Shown: one piece after another, positions 1 through 12,182 of the stretch
Layout: each line of letters starts with the position of its first letter
Numbering within the stretch: position 1 is the stretch's first letter
Assembly: GCA_011634665.1 (NCBI GenBank)
Contig: WAEK01000010.1
Coordinates: 1,852,501 to 1,916,500 of the forward strand
Length of the DNA stretch: 64,000 nt
Direction: 5' to 3'
From: Mortierella sp. BCC40632
Taxonomy: Eukaryota > Mortierellomycota > Mortierellomycetes > Mortierellales > Mortierellaceae
Made by a program: the position numbers and the translations under genes
Notes under the pieces: generated by a model
The model's input: the letters and a program-made list of their open reading frames with translations, nothing else
What the model was told of the DNA's origin: nothing
Database searches by the model: none

Positions 1-3000
1 GTCGCGGCTGTAGTCGTTGCAGGTGTTGTCGCTGGTGGTGGTGGAGGACGAGGAGAAAGAGAGTCATGGTGTTGCTGTTGACTTGTACTTTGACTCCTTG
101 TCCGACTCTTTTTCCGACTCGAATCCGTCTCATTCACAACCAAGAGATCCAAACCAGATTCTCGATCACTGTTCTTGGAAACAGAAAGTGAAGGAGAAGA
201 AGGAAGAGGAGGAAGAAGGGGACCACCAAGTTCCGTCCGAAGCATAGATCGTGATTCGGAAGAGGAAGTGGAGGTAGAAAGAGTTGGAAGGGGTGCTGAA
301 AGGTATGACAGGGAAGGAGAGGAAGAGGAGGATGAATGAGATAAAGAAGAGGACCAGGATAAAGAGGATGAGGAGCGTTCTAGTGGAAGGTAATGAGAAG
401 GATGTTGTTGTTGTCCCATCCCCATCCCCAACCCATGCATCATCTCTCCTCCAGAACCGCCGGGGTTCGATGAAGGAGGTTGAGAGGACATGGTAGGATA
501 GGGCGGACGTAATTCTTGGAGAGAATCGGATGAACCAATCCGATGCATCATTTCCTCCGCTCGAGATACGGTTCCTGCTGTGGTCGTGGTCGTGGTCGTC
601 GCTCGATCTGCAAGGGTCATTGAAGCAACATCCCGATCCAATCCTGGGAGATCAGCCCGGTGGTGATGGTGGTGGTGATAGGACAGGGATGAGTTGTGAT
701 AGAATGGAGAGGAAGAAGAATATGAAGAGACTCCTGATGAGTCATTTCGAGGAGAATAGTGTTGGTAGGAGGCATAAGGTGATGACTGAGTACTAGGATG
801 GCCGTGGCTATAGCCATGACTGGGGTGGTGGTGATGGTGGTGGTTGTGAGGAGGAGGAGGAGGAGGAGGAGGAGGAGGGGGTGGTGGTGGTGAGAGTGGG
901 ATTGGTGGTGGTGTTGGGGGTGGCCAAGAGGTGGTGAAAGTGAAGGGGACAGCGAAACATGCTGCGGCGGAACGGACCCTGGTGTTGTTGTTGTTGATGT
1001 TGTTGTTGTGTTTGTTGTGTTTGTTGTTGTTGCTGTTGTTGTTGTTGTTCTTGTTGTTGTTGGCGGTGTTTGAGGAGATGTATTAGGCTGGGAAACAACA
1101 GAATGGGGCGGTGCAGGAGATGAAAGAGGGGCAGACAAATTTAGGGACGAGGGTAGGTTCGATGGTTCTCTCGAGATCGGCGCCTGAAATGAGAAAAATG
1201 ATCCCGACATTTCTCCAGGCGACGACAACGTGGGTAGGGGTGACTGGGCCTGAGAAGTCTGAGACGGCTGTTGGCGCTTGGTATTCTGGGCAGCCATTGA
1301 TTTCCATTGTCCGACAAGGCTCTTCTTGGGTCGGGATGAAGAGGCCTCGTGGAGTCGTTCGGGGATCAGGATCCAGTACCCTCCTTTGTTCTGTCTCGAA
1401 ATGGTCGGCGTTGCCGTTGTCTCTTGCTGATGAAGAAGACCTCGTCGTCGCCTTCGTGGGACGATCATTGGTGTTGATATCCTGAGAGGATGCTCACTGT
1501 TGTGGTGGCCATCCCCGACAGCGGCGGCGGCAGTGTTGGTCGAGACAACAGGGTCGGGTGGTTCTTCGACAACAATGCGGTGAAAACATTTGTTATGGCT
1601 CAAGTTATGACGGATCGTGTTCTAATTTGTCCAATGGTTGCATGCAATGGAACAGTTGTTGATTTTTTTTGGTGAGCGGAGGAAAAAAAATGCAATAATC
1701 ACAAGAAATAATGCTCAAAGAAGCTATGGAAGCATCACGGCATCTTTTCTTTTTTCCTTCTCTTTTCCAATGGTCCTCAACCCAAGATCTTTTGTTGTTT
1801 CCTTTTCTCACGATGCCGCAAGGCACATACAATCACGCGCCCTCCCCCCCTTCCCTCCACCCCTTGCGCCCTTTTTTTTTTCTTTCTTTCTCTCAATCTC
1901 TCTCTTATTTTTTTTTTCTTCTATCGCTTCTAATCCCAGCTCCTCATTTCAGCCCCTTCTGCATTTCCCTCCTTTCCCCCCTCCGCGCTTACCTGCCAAC
2001 CCTTGTCATCATCATCCATTTCTGGTAGTTCTCGGCGCACGTAATCATAAATCTCGGAAAGCTTGAGCCTTTGCCGCGGAGAACTTCGAATGGCCTTGAC
2101 AATGATATTGAAATATGATTCAGGTAGTCTTCGTCGCCTTCGAGTTGATTTGGGCCCGTGCGACGACTCGGCCCCAGTGACATGGCTCGTAGGTTCTTGA
2201 TCGCCTGTTGCTCCCCCTGTCAGAGAAGTGACCACTGAGGTCGAGGGAGAAGAAGAGGTACCATGTGTGGTAGCGGCGAGGGTCGTTGCTCCAGAAGATG
2301 AGAGCAATAAATTAGTGCCAGAAAAGGCCATGGTCGACGCCATCAGAGGAGAAGAAGAGGAGGGCATGGCGCCAACGCCCAGAATGCCTTTAGCTTTCGC
2401 TGTCGGGGACAATTGTGTTCCTGCACGCGCTGGTCGGGCCGTTGGACGAGGAGAAGTGGTGCCAACAGCAAACGCTGTTGTCGTTGTCGCGTCTCCGATG
2501 GTTCCAGATTCGGCCATGGTCACCAACGTCGATTCTAACGTTGCCGTGTTCGTTGAGGACCGAGCTGGCCAAGGGTAGGCTCGTTTGGACATGGGCTGTA
2601 ACCGTGGACTGTTGGATTCTGTCGAGCCTGCTACGGCGGTTGTTGCGGTCGAGGCTAATGGTGCTATTGCCGGGGCGTCAACGGAAGAAGTATAGGCTGC
2701 AGACCGGGCCGAAAGTGAGGGCGACAAGTTTCCTCCGACGGAGAGTGAATGCTTGCGCGTGTTCGAGTACGATGGTCCAGCGAGGAGAACCGATCCCGCG
2801 GCGTTCCTCGGACCCGGACACGAAGAAAAGGAAGAAAAGGAAGAGGTCGATGAAGATGACAATGGGGATGGGGAGGAGGAGGATAGTGAGGAGGAGGAGG
2901 ACAAGGGTGAAGGGATCTCCCGTGAAGGAGGTGGCGGCGAGGAGGAAGAAGATGAAGATGAGGAGAAGGAGCCAGGGGGAAAGAACGTGGCGTTTGAGTG

Positions 3001-3399
3001 AAAGGTATGCTGACCTGCATAGGACGGTATTTCGCCTGTGTATTCTGCATGATGCGAAGGAGGAAGCGAAGGAGGATGTGCTCTCGCTCCTGAAGGGGTC
3101 ATGGTGTATGTTTGTTGTTGTCGCGGATGTGGGTACGGATGCGGCGGGTGCAGGTGCGGCTGTGAAAGTGAATGCGGTGGTGCCAGTTGTTGCTGTTGAT
3201 GATGTTGGTGATGCTGCTGTTGATGCTGCTGCGAAAAAGGCTGTTGTGGTGACCCAGGGGCCCACGTGCCCCCTCGAGAAGAAGCAAGCAGTTCATGACT
3301 GGACTGATAAGCATGATTGTGAATAGGCTGGTGCGGAGAGGACATTGCTTCGTCCGTGTCAGTGGAAAGGGGACGAGCGTTGTATCCCGACGAAAACAT
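1..3399 (-). CDS. forkhead (winged-helix) transcription factor, 3' end beyond window
   Basis: Nuclear DNA-binding regulator. Exon 1 is 3399..1993 (469 codons, ATG at 3399). The intron is 1992..1622 (GTAAGC...TTAG). Exon 2 starts at 1621. The forkhead domain spans residues about 420-560: LPESYFNIIVKAIRSSP, LKLSEIYDYVRRELP and DKGWQ in exon 1, then NTIRHNLSHNKCFHRI in exon 2, then KGGYWILIPERL. The usual KPPYSY opening is diverged to LPESYF, and about 55 extra residues separate helix 3 from the wing strand. The rest is Ser/Pro/His/Gln-rich. The frame of the domain reaches a stop at 617. From about 870 leftwards a different frame reads as sensible low-complexity protein and stays open to base 1, so a frame switch lies in the CCT tract near 850-880. 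A target-gene role cannot be inferred. The family call is firm; the C-terminal model is not. Confidence 0.85.
847..882. repeat. (GGA)n / (TCC)n tract inside forkhead coding region
   Basis: About ten GGA units followed by a G-run and GGT units on the plus strand. On the coding (minus) strand, the frame of the forkhead domain reads a Leu run here. The frame that stays open to the left edge reads a Pro run. This is the likely place of an indel or assembly error. Confidence 0.8.
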
Positions 3400-4490
3400 G
3401 ATGGAGGAAGTTGTCGTTGTTATTGTTGTCGTCGGTGGAAAGGAAAGCGAAGGACGATGTGGGTCGGTCTAACCGGAAGGGCAGCTACTCTTCATAACCG
3501 ATTGCAAAAGGAAGGAGCGATGGACAGGAATGAGATTGACCCGTATCGCGACCCAAGGGATGCGGGCAAGAAAGCAAGAAGGATAAAAACACACACACAA
3601 AAATCAGTGAGAAAGGAGGGGAGGAAAGTAGGACGGTTAGAGGTGGGGAAGAGTGTTTGTTGCGGAGTAATGCGCACGCGGCCAAGAATGCGTGGAGAGA
3701 TAGCGAACAGAAGGCGGAAAGAAGAGGCGGGGTCGAGTGGGTAGTGTGGGTGGAGGGACGGAACTAGGGTGGGTGGGTCGAGCAATGGACAAAAAAAGAG
3801 AAAGTGCGGGTGTGGACTGTGAACACCAAAGTCGAGAAAAGAGGAGGAAGAGGAAAGAGAGAGAGAGAAAGAGGGAGAAAGGGGGGAGAAAGAGAGAGCG
3901 GAGGAAAGAGAAGAGAGAGAAAGGAGATTCAAAGCATGGCCCAGATGCAGGCCAAAAAAGACAGAAGGAAGAGTTGCGTATCGCCCGGGAAGGGGTTGAG
4001 AGTGAGAGTGAGAGTGAGAGAGTGAGAGTGACAGAGAGAAGAGGGGGTCGACGGCGCGTTAGTCATTCGCCTTGGGTCGCTCGCCCTGCCTCTGCCTCCT
4101 TTTAAACAACTCACACGCACACTCACGCCCTCAAAGCAGTCGGACCGAATTCGCTTAATCTATGCTCTTGGGGAGAAGAGGGGGGGAGGGGCATACCTTT
4201 GACGCAGGCCTGTCTTTCAATCCTGTCCCATACACTCGTCGGGCGTTTCTGTCGGGCCCTTTGCCAATTAGACTTCAATGAGGCCCAGGGAATAAGAGGA
4301 GGAGCAAAAGAGAAGAGGCGAGCGAGCGAGTGAGAGGGGAAGAATGTGAGGGTGTGAGAGGGTGTGAAAGGAGAGGGAGAGAGGGAGAGGGAGAGAGAGA
4401 GAAGAAGAAAGAAAAGAGTTAAATGAGTGAATGGGGGGGGGAGAATAAAAGATTAAGGCGGCTCTTACCAAAAGGCCAGAAAGGTAGTAT

Positions 4491-4499
4491 GCCTCTCTC

Positions 4500-4536
<37 letters not shown>
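4491..4536. repeat. (CT)n microsatellite
   Basis: Dinucleotide CT run with a few GT interruptions, in non-coding DNA. Confidence 0.9.
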
Positions 4537-4540
<4 letters not shown>

Positions 4541-5239
4541 ACTTTCCCCCCACTCTTCCGTCAATCCAGTCGTTCAATACGATAGTTTGCTACGAGTGCG
4601 AAAGTTGCAATTGAAAGCCGCATGCTTCTTGGTGCTCTCTGTTGCTCAGACACATATTCGATTTGAACCCTTAGTGTATGTTTTTAATTGTATGAATGGT
4701 GTGGGAGGAAGGAGCAAAAAAGTGGACGAGAGGACGCAAGAGTGCAGAGAGATAATGTAGCGAGTCAAGAAGGAGCAACCTTGTTCTCGGTAGAACTATT
4801 GGGCAAAAAAGACATATTCAATCGATACGCATGCTTACACACCATTCCTCTTTTGCAGTCCCTCTTCATCATCCGACGGGGCGTCCGTTTCCGGCTCTCC
4901 CGCTCTCTTCTGTTCACTGCCTGCCCTTTTTTCCTGTCTTGCGCTTGCTGTATGCTTCCCTTCCCTACCCTGCGTTACTACAACGGGGCAGAAAAAAGGA
5001 AGGAGGGGAGAGGGAGTTCTTTTGTTCTCTATTCAGAGAAGAAAGGTACCATAATAAACGTTAATTCGGGCTGCTCGCAAGAGAAATTTTCCGCGACGAC
5101 CGTTAATACTTGGCGTGCTTTCTGGTTGCCAAGGTTCAGGGACAGGGACTGGAGGGGGGGGGGTGACGGGAGGTTAAGGAGGGGGGGAATAAAGAGAGAG
5201 CTGAAGAGAGCGAAAGTGACAAAGGTTAGCTGGATGTAC

Positions 5240-5275
<36 letters not shown>

Positions 5276-5441
5276 TTCTATCTTCCTTCCCTCCTTCCTC
5301 CTTCTCCCTTCGAGTAGGTCAAGGGAGGAGGGGTAAGGAGAAGGAAGGGGTAAGGCGATGAAGAAGACGAGCAGAGCACTATCATAATGCAGGTACAGCC
5401 ATCGTCCATCCCTCAGGGCCTTGAGGCCGTCGCGCGATAAG

Positions 5442-5448
5442 ATAAAAA

Positions 5449-5503
<55 letters not shown>
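5442..5503. repeat. poly-A followed by (GA)n microsatellite
   Basis: About 15 A then about 23 GA units. A separate (TC)n run lies near 5243-5272, so this stretch can form a GA/TC inverted arrangement. Confidence 0.9.
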
Positions 5504-5504
<1 letters not shown>

Positions 5505-8500
5505 GCTGGATGTGAACGGACCGACAGTCTAGATCGTCGCGCAGGGGAGTGACACCCTTTCACCTTTTTCCTCTCACACTCCCTCCTCTGCCTCCCCCGT
5601 GCTCCTTGGTTCGCTGGCTTCCCCCCTCCTCTCACCTGCATCCTTCCGTCAGTGGGAACAGTTGCCGGGTCGCCGCAAAGCACCCCAACCCAGACATGGT
5701 AAACGAGACATACACATGAAGATAATGCTCAGTCAAGAACGTGAGAGAGAAACGAACTTAGAGGGACCAGAAAAGAGAGAGCTGGGCTGACGGGCTAACT
5801 GTCTGCTGGCTCTTCTTTTTAGATTTCATTATTCATTGTTCGGGGAAATTGGGAAACGCCAAACCAGCAATACGGAATGTGGAACTTTGAAGGAACGGGG
5901 CCTCTGGGCCGCCCGGTTACCTTCTTTCCCTCCATTCTTTGTTCTTTTCATCCTTTCATGCATCGCCTCTCATCTTTCTCTCTCCCTTCTCTCACCTATC
6001 CGAGCCACTGTCTCGTCACCTATCCTCTCTCGTCCTATGACCTGTCTTGCGACGGTTTCCTCAAAAAGGGTCGTGGAAAAGTAACAAGTTGTCGAGGCGC
6101 GTTTTGTTTGTACGCCGGGTGTGTGTATGTGTAATTAATGATTGCGTTTCTTTGTAGTGGTTTGTGTGAGTATACTAATGAAGCGCGGCAGACAGATGGG
6201 CAAAGAGCACCCGCTCGCTCGCGGGCGGGTGATACGACTTCCACTAGAGCGGACACCTTCTCATACATAAAACATATGCACACATGCACACCAACACACA
6301 AGAGATCAGCACGGGTTCTCGGCCTCGCTCTTGGATGCTCTGCTCTCTTTGGCTCCGCTCCTGACCGAGCAAACAAGCGAGATCGAGGCACCGCCGAGAC
6401 CTTCTTTTTTGGCCTCTCACTCTTTTCTTTTCATCCGCTTTACTCGCCCGCAGCCCGCCCTCTCGCCCATGTGTGCAACGCTTGACAATAGGCAGTGAGG
6501 AATGGTTACGCAGGTGAGCCAAGCGTAACCGGATGGGTCTTTTCGTTGTATCACCGCAATCAACATGCTCATTGTGCATTAGTTGAAATGAGGGAAGACC
6601 GAAGAAAAGAAGCATTAAGGACAAAGAAAAAAAAAAAAAAAGAGCATAAGCAGGGATGTTTGCTTTGCCCCGCTCTGTCGAAGTAATGGGTCTATTGCCC
6701 GATTGGAAAGTCAGAACAAACAAGCCTCGACGGTCCTCTCCCTCGCCTCTCTCTTTCTCTTTTTCTCACTCTCCGTCTGCTCATTCTCCCCACTTTGGCC
6801 CCATTGCAAACCCTACTGCTTTAGCGATGTATCTCACGGATGCAGGTCCACTTTGACCTCTCCTCATTTCCTGTCCACTCGCCCCTTGCTCCGAGATCTT
6901 GAAGGTGCTTCTGCATTTCAGACAGAATGGCTCAAAAGCATAGAGAAACCCAAGGTTGGAAGAGAAATGAGTGAGATGGACAGAAAAACTAAATGAGAGA
7001 ATCAAGAGCGGAGAATTCTACTGGGGCAAGGGCGCGAGCCAGAATTTTCTTCTGACCCTATTGCAAATACACACTCCACCCGTGCGTGCACCGTTGTGGT
7101 GGTGAAGGAGATGGACAAAAGGAAGGTCAGCCCTACTGGGTCTCCGCTTTCTGCTCTGGCTCTCGCAACCGCACCTTCCAGAGTACAAAAAAAAAGCCTC
7201 CCCGGGGGCACCACTCGTCTTTGTTCTCTGAGCGGAAGAACAAACGGGGAGAATGGATGAAGGAAAAAAGAAGGAGATAGATCCAAGCAAGAGTAACAGG
7301 TCAAGTTGAGATGCAACAGAGGTTTCGATGCTGCTGCAGAAGAGAGAAAAACGAAGAGAGCATGGCCAACCGATCGACAACAAGCGCCTGCCTGTAGCCC
7401 AATCCCCTGATTCCCCAGAACCCATTGGAAGGAAGGGGAGAAGAAGGTGAGGGGACATGTCAAATCAACATCAAAACAAAGCGATCGAAATCTGGGTCAT
7501 GGCTATGTAGCTCACAAGTGATAAAAGCTTGTCAGCAGTGCAGCACCATGCTTTTTTGTGTCATTGTCCAGGGACAATAAATGTCGGACCCACACACACG
7601 CATCGCTCCCTTTTCGTTTGCTCCTTTCTCTCCCTCTCTCTCCCCAAGAAGGGAAGGCGGAATACAACAGCGATGCATGTGGAGCGAGCGAAACAAGAGA
7701 GCAGAAGCTGTCCGACAGCTTCTGATTACAGGCCCCTCCTCTCCTTCTTTCTTTCCTCCAGACCACGCTTGCAGTTTCGTTTGCCTAGGTAGAGCAAACA
7801 GTCGCATGCATTCGAGCATTTCCGATCGACCAAACGGCCAGAATCGCTCTGGACGTCCCATAGAGGGACTTTCTTTTGCTCTTTTTCGCTTTCATTCTCT
7901 CATTCTCTTTCTCTATCTCTCCCTCTCCCTCTCCCTCTCTCTCTTCTCTCTATCCCTTCCCTCCTTCCCCCCCTCTCTCGTTCTATCTACTGCTGGTGGT
8001 CTGTTTCTGGTCCCTTGTATTTTTTTGTGATTTCGACCCAGACAAGGTTATCAATGGAGACTTGTCTTGGTTTTGCTCCCTCTCCTCCTCCTTACCTTGC
8101 TTGGGTCTAGTAACTGGAGAGGGAGCTATCTCGTCCTTCCTTCCTTCAATAGACCATACCTCTCCGGCTGACTGTTTCTCCGTCACCTCTCTCCCCCCCT
8201 CCCTCCCTCTCTCTCTCTCTCTCTCTCTTTTTCTCTCTCCAACATACATGCATTTCGGTGCCCCTGTTCCTAAAACCGAATGAATTCTGCATCTTTTTCT
8301 CCAGAGATCCCCCCAATGACCGCATGCGAACCTTATTGTGATTCTCATCCCACCACCACCCGTACTTGTTACCCTTTGGGTCATCCCTCTCCTTTCCCAC
8401 TCTCCCTCAATCCCGATAAGGCCAACGACGCCGAGAGAACAGTACCGCGCCCTCTCTCTCCCTCGTCCATCACACTTCTTTTTTTGAAACCATTTTCCCC

Positions 8501-8935
8501 GCTTGATTTGCCAAAACAGGTACAAAGGACTCAAGACCTTCTTTTCTTCTGTGACAACTAGAACATGACAGAACACAGAACAGAACCAGAACCGTTTATG
8601 AACAACAAAAAAGGACAGAAAGAGAGCGTGAGAGCCAATCGGACATAAGGCTTCCGATGACAGGGCGGGGGAAGGAAAAAAAAAAAAAAGGTGGAAAAAA
8701 GAGAAGGAAGGACCCTCCCTCCTCTTCCTCCTCTCCCTTTCTCTCTCCCTTCCGCGTGGCGGACAAAAAAGGAGAGGGTGGAAAAGAGATTTTAGAACTA
8801 GTTAATCCTTTCCCAGTTCTCTCTTCCCAGTTCCCGGAATAGCTTTTTTTATCCGGAACAAAGTCAAGTCCCGAGAAACGAAGGCGTTGAGGAATGAGGG
8901 GTGTAATGATGCGGGGGACAGAGGCCTAGATCTGA

Positions 8936-11900
8936 ATATCTTCTAATGTAGCGTCAATCTGCTTCAATTTCAAGAACACGTCGCAACCATAGCCTTGAAG
9001 GGAGACGAGGTTCATACTTCCGCCAAAGTACTGAGCATATATCTTTGTCAGCGGCAATCTACAAAAAGAGTAATCGAAACAACCCAAGACGTTTTCCCAG
9101 GAGTTTGACAGTAGTTAGTTAGAAAAGAGTAAAGAGAAAAAAAAAAAAAAAAGTGGGGAGAGGAAAAAAGAAAGAGAGAGAGAGAGAGACAATGGTGAGT
9201 GGTCCATCGGTGTGATACATGTCATTCTGTCATTGTCTTTTTCTAGTCCATTTTTTTTTTTTTTTCTCTCCTCCCTCCTTTCTGCCCCCCCCCTCTCTTT
9301 GACTTGCAGCTGAGGATGCATCCTAAAAAAAAAAAAAAAAAAAAGACTCACCCAAATCCAAGTCCTGCAATCGGTCCTCCCAATCCAGTTTGCATCGCCA
9401 AGCGGCTGACACCCTTAAAGATACTTTCTCCTCCAAAAGGTGAATTTCCTCCGCCAGATCCTCCGCTGCTGCTATCTAGACCTGACATGGTTTCGTTCTC
9501 GTTTTTGACGGTCGTGAACGAATATTCGAAAATCGAATCCAGATCTTCCTTGGAAACCCCTCCTCCTTGATCCCGAATTCGAATTGTAATCTCGCGCTCG
9601 CCTTGGGCAATCGTTACAACCACGGGTGGGTGTCCGACTGGTTTGGGTTCATCCCCTTCTGCAACCTCTTCATTCTCGAGTAGAGTCTTGCTTATCGGAA
9701 GGGCCTGATCCGATACTCCTGACAAAGAGCCATCTAGAGTGTCCTCCTCGCTCCGAAAGAAATCTGCAGGACTCGACCGAGTCCTTCCAATCTTGGCCGA
9801 ATGCTCCACAGTTGCACGAAGTGAATTTTTGAGGACCTCACAAAGAATGTACTCCAAATGAACAGGTACATACGTAAACTTGGCATCAAGTTGTCCGTTG
9901 ATAATGACTTCTGGACTGGATCCATAGTTGACGTTGCACAGTTCTCGAACAAACGAAGCACAAGTTCGAACCAATTCTGCAGGTTGGAGGTCACGATGGA
10001 CTACCCCGACAATACCGGCTTTTCGTTCGCCTTCAGCTGCGACGGCGCTAGTCTCCTTGTTTACCTCTTCTTGCTCCTGCTCACGATGGCGGACCGTGTA
10101 CTGTTCCTGAAGAGAGATAACCTGCTCGGCAATGAGGCGGATTCCGATCCGGGCTCGAATCATTTCATCCAGGAACGTCTTAATATCAGCCTTGTTCATG
10201 TACTTTTTACATTCCAAGAACCCTATTTGGCGCCCGCAATATTTTTTTTGTTGAATTTTTCCCCCCATCAAGTAGTACCACCAGTAGCAAACGCCACGAG
10301 TACCATTCAGGTGCGAAAATGTAAAATGAGATTACAAAAGAAAAACCTCGTTAGTTAACAGGGCTCCCTTCGCTTGCATGGGCTCCACCTTTTTTTTTCC
10401 CCCATCGTATCTTATCTTTTTCTTTTAAAAGTGCTCACTTTATACTTTTTTGCTTTTTTTTTTGACAGCATTGACAGCATTGAATGACATCTGCGTGCGA
10501 TTCCACAAGTCCTTGTAAAACGGTTGCAAAGCGGTCCAAATCCTCCTTGTCCCGGATCTCTTCCTCAAAGGCTGTTACTGTCTGAAAGGCATCATAGTAG
10601 AGTCGGTATACATTCTTGATATAAGGGTTCGTGCCTACAATAAAGGGCAATGTCTGGATCGATTTGACACGACGAGCAAGTCGGACAGGGAGTTCCTTGC
10701 GAGCATATCTAGCCACTTCGAGGTTTGCCTCTAGATCCTCGGGCGTAGCAGAGGACAAGAGTGTAGAGCCCTGAGAAGGCGATAAAGGAGGAAGACGACC
10801 AAAGCCGAGAAGTGTTTTAAGGGTAACGGTCTGGATCCCCTGGTTGGCGTACTAAAAAGGAAATGGTGAGCGGACCAAGAAATTAGACGTGTTTGGAGGG
10901 TAGCACGAGAACGAATTAATTACCAAGCATAGCAATTTCGCCTAGCGTCTCTGTCTCTCGCTCTTTTCGTTTCCAGTCACCTCTCTTACTCTCCCTACCC
11001 AAGGCTCTCATCACGCCTTTCTCTCATCTCTCTCTCCATCTTTCTTTTCTCGTGCTCTTTTACTTCTCTTGCTTCTTTCCCTGAACACAACACCCACGCA
11101 CTCATACTCATACAGAGATGCTGCGCTCAAACTCGTTTTTGCTCAACCACCTGATTGCAAGGAATTAAACCAACCTTGCTCCCCATATATCCTCTCTCGC
11201 TTTCTCTCCTTCTCTCTCATCTTTCTCTGTCAACCCACCGTGGGAAGAATACAAAAGAAAAAAAGCCCGAAGTTGTTTACACACAAAGAAAACGAAACGC
11301 GTTCCATCCGTTGTGCTGTTTTCTTTTCTTCCTCTTTTTTTTTTTTTTATACATATATACCTGGGCCACCTTGTCATCGTAGAAAGAGACTACATCGTCC
11401 ACATCTCGTTGAGACGAAATCTGGTGCAATGTCCTCGCCGTTGGCCTCGCCATCGATCCTGTCATCGTCTTGTGAATAACCCCTGCCGTCCTGAAGGCAA
11501 CTGTCGAGGCACTCGCCCCTGACGTGGTTGTTGTGGTCGTAGCAGCTGCGCTGCTGGTGGCGGTGGTGGTAACGGTAGAATGAGCATTCAATGCTGAAGG
11601 ACTGCTCGTAGAGGTAAGAGTCAGAGTAGACGAAGAAAAGGTCCTTTTCTGGCCCATGGCAGACAGATTCTGGGACGCACTTGATAGAACCGGTCGAGGA
11701 GCATGATGATGATGAGAGGACGATAAAGAAATGTCAACGACTCTTGTCGGAGCTAAGAATGTAGAAGAAGAAGAAGAAGCGGAGGAAGAGTTTGCCACGC
11801 GAGACGGCGTAGTGGTATGAAGGCTACGAGGGAGGTGAACGCTCCTGCTGTTTTGACTTATGCGGAGGTTGTAGTTGTTGCCGTGGGTTGGAACAGCACT

Positions 11901-12044
11901 CCGACAGAATGGGGATTGTTGGGGGAGTGGATAGAGTCTGAGAGAGGCTGAAGTGGAAGAGCCACAGGAGAGATGACGACTCGGTGCACGTTTGGCAACG
12001 GAGCCGATGGGCGAAGCTGAATGATGGACACCCTTTGAGAACAT
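8936..12044 (-). CDS. mitochondrial PDK/BCKDK-family protein kinase (GHKL fold)
   Basis: Serine kinase of mitochondrial 2-oxoacid dehydrogenase complexes; it inactivates the E1 alpha subunit. Exons: 12044..11361, 10851..about 10483, about 10222..9352, 9058..8936. Clear junctions are VAQ/YANQGIQTV (GTATAT donor) and GLGFG/LPLTKIY. The N domain starts at DDVVSFYDDKVAQ. The ATP site shows the N-box (LCEVLKNSLRATVEHS), G1 (RDQGGGVSKEDLDSIFEYSF) and G2 (GLGFGLPLTKIYAQYFGG). Before the domain lie about 200 Ser/Thr-rich residues, beginning with an Arg/Ser-rich stretch that could be a mitochondrial presequence. An ATG at 12122 in the same frame is an alternative start. The junction between HADVI and GFLECKKYM has no good GT-AG solution. 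Whether it acts on pyruvate or branched-chain dehydrogenase cannot be told. Confidence 0.85.
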
Positions 12045-12147
12045 GGGGCCAAGAGAAGAGTGGAGGAGAGGACTGGGATAAAGAAGAGAGATGGGTATCC
12101 GATGTGGAAAAGAGAAAACCATGCACAGTTGGATGAATGGATGGATG

Positions 12148-12148
<1 letters not shown>

Positions 12149-12181
<33 letters not shown>
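12149..12181. repeat. (GATA)n microsatellite
   Basis: About eight GATA units, preceded by GGAT units, about 105 bp upstream of the kinase ATG at 12044. Confidence 0.9.

Positions 12182-12182
<1 letters not shown>

Larger units (their letters stand above)
3400..8935. other. gene-poor region between forkhead gene and kinase gene
   Basis: About 5.5 kb without a supportable gene. The part next to 3399 is the likely promoter and 5' UTR of the forkhead gene. It is GA-rich on the plus strand, so CT-rich on the coding strand, typical of transcript leaders elsewhere in this window. CT/GA microsatellites lie near 4491-4536, 5243-5272 and 5442-5503, with poly-A near 6627. Open frames here are short, low-complexity and unlike any family I know. 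The end nearest 8935 is the 3' flank of the kinase gene. Confidence 0.6.

Noticed and set aside
2415..3326. Long plus-strand open frame opposite the forkhead gene
   Set aside because: It mirrors codon structure of the forkhead exon, is Arg/Lys/Val-rich and has no recognisable domain.
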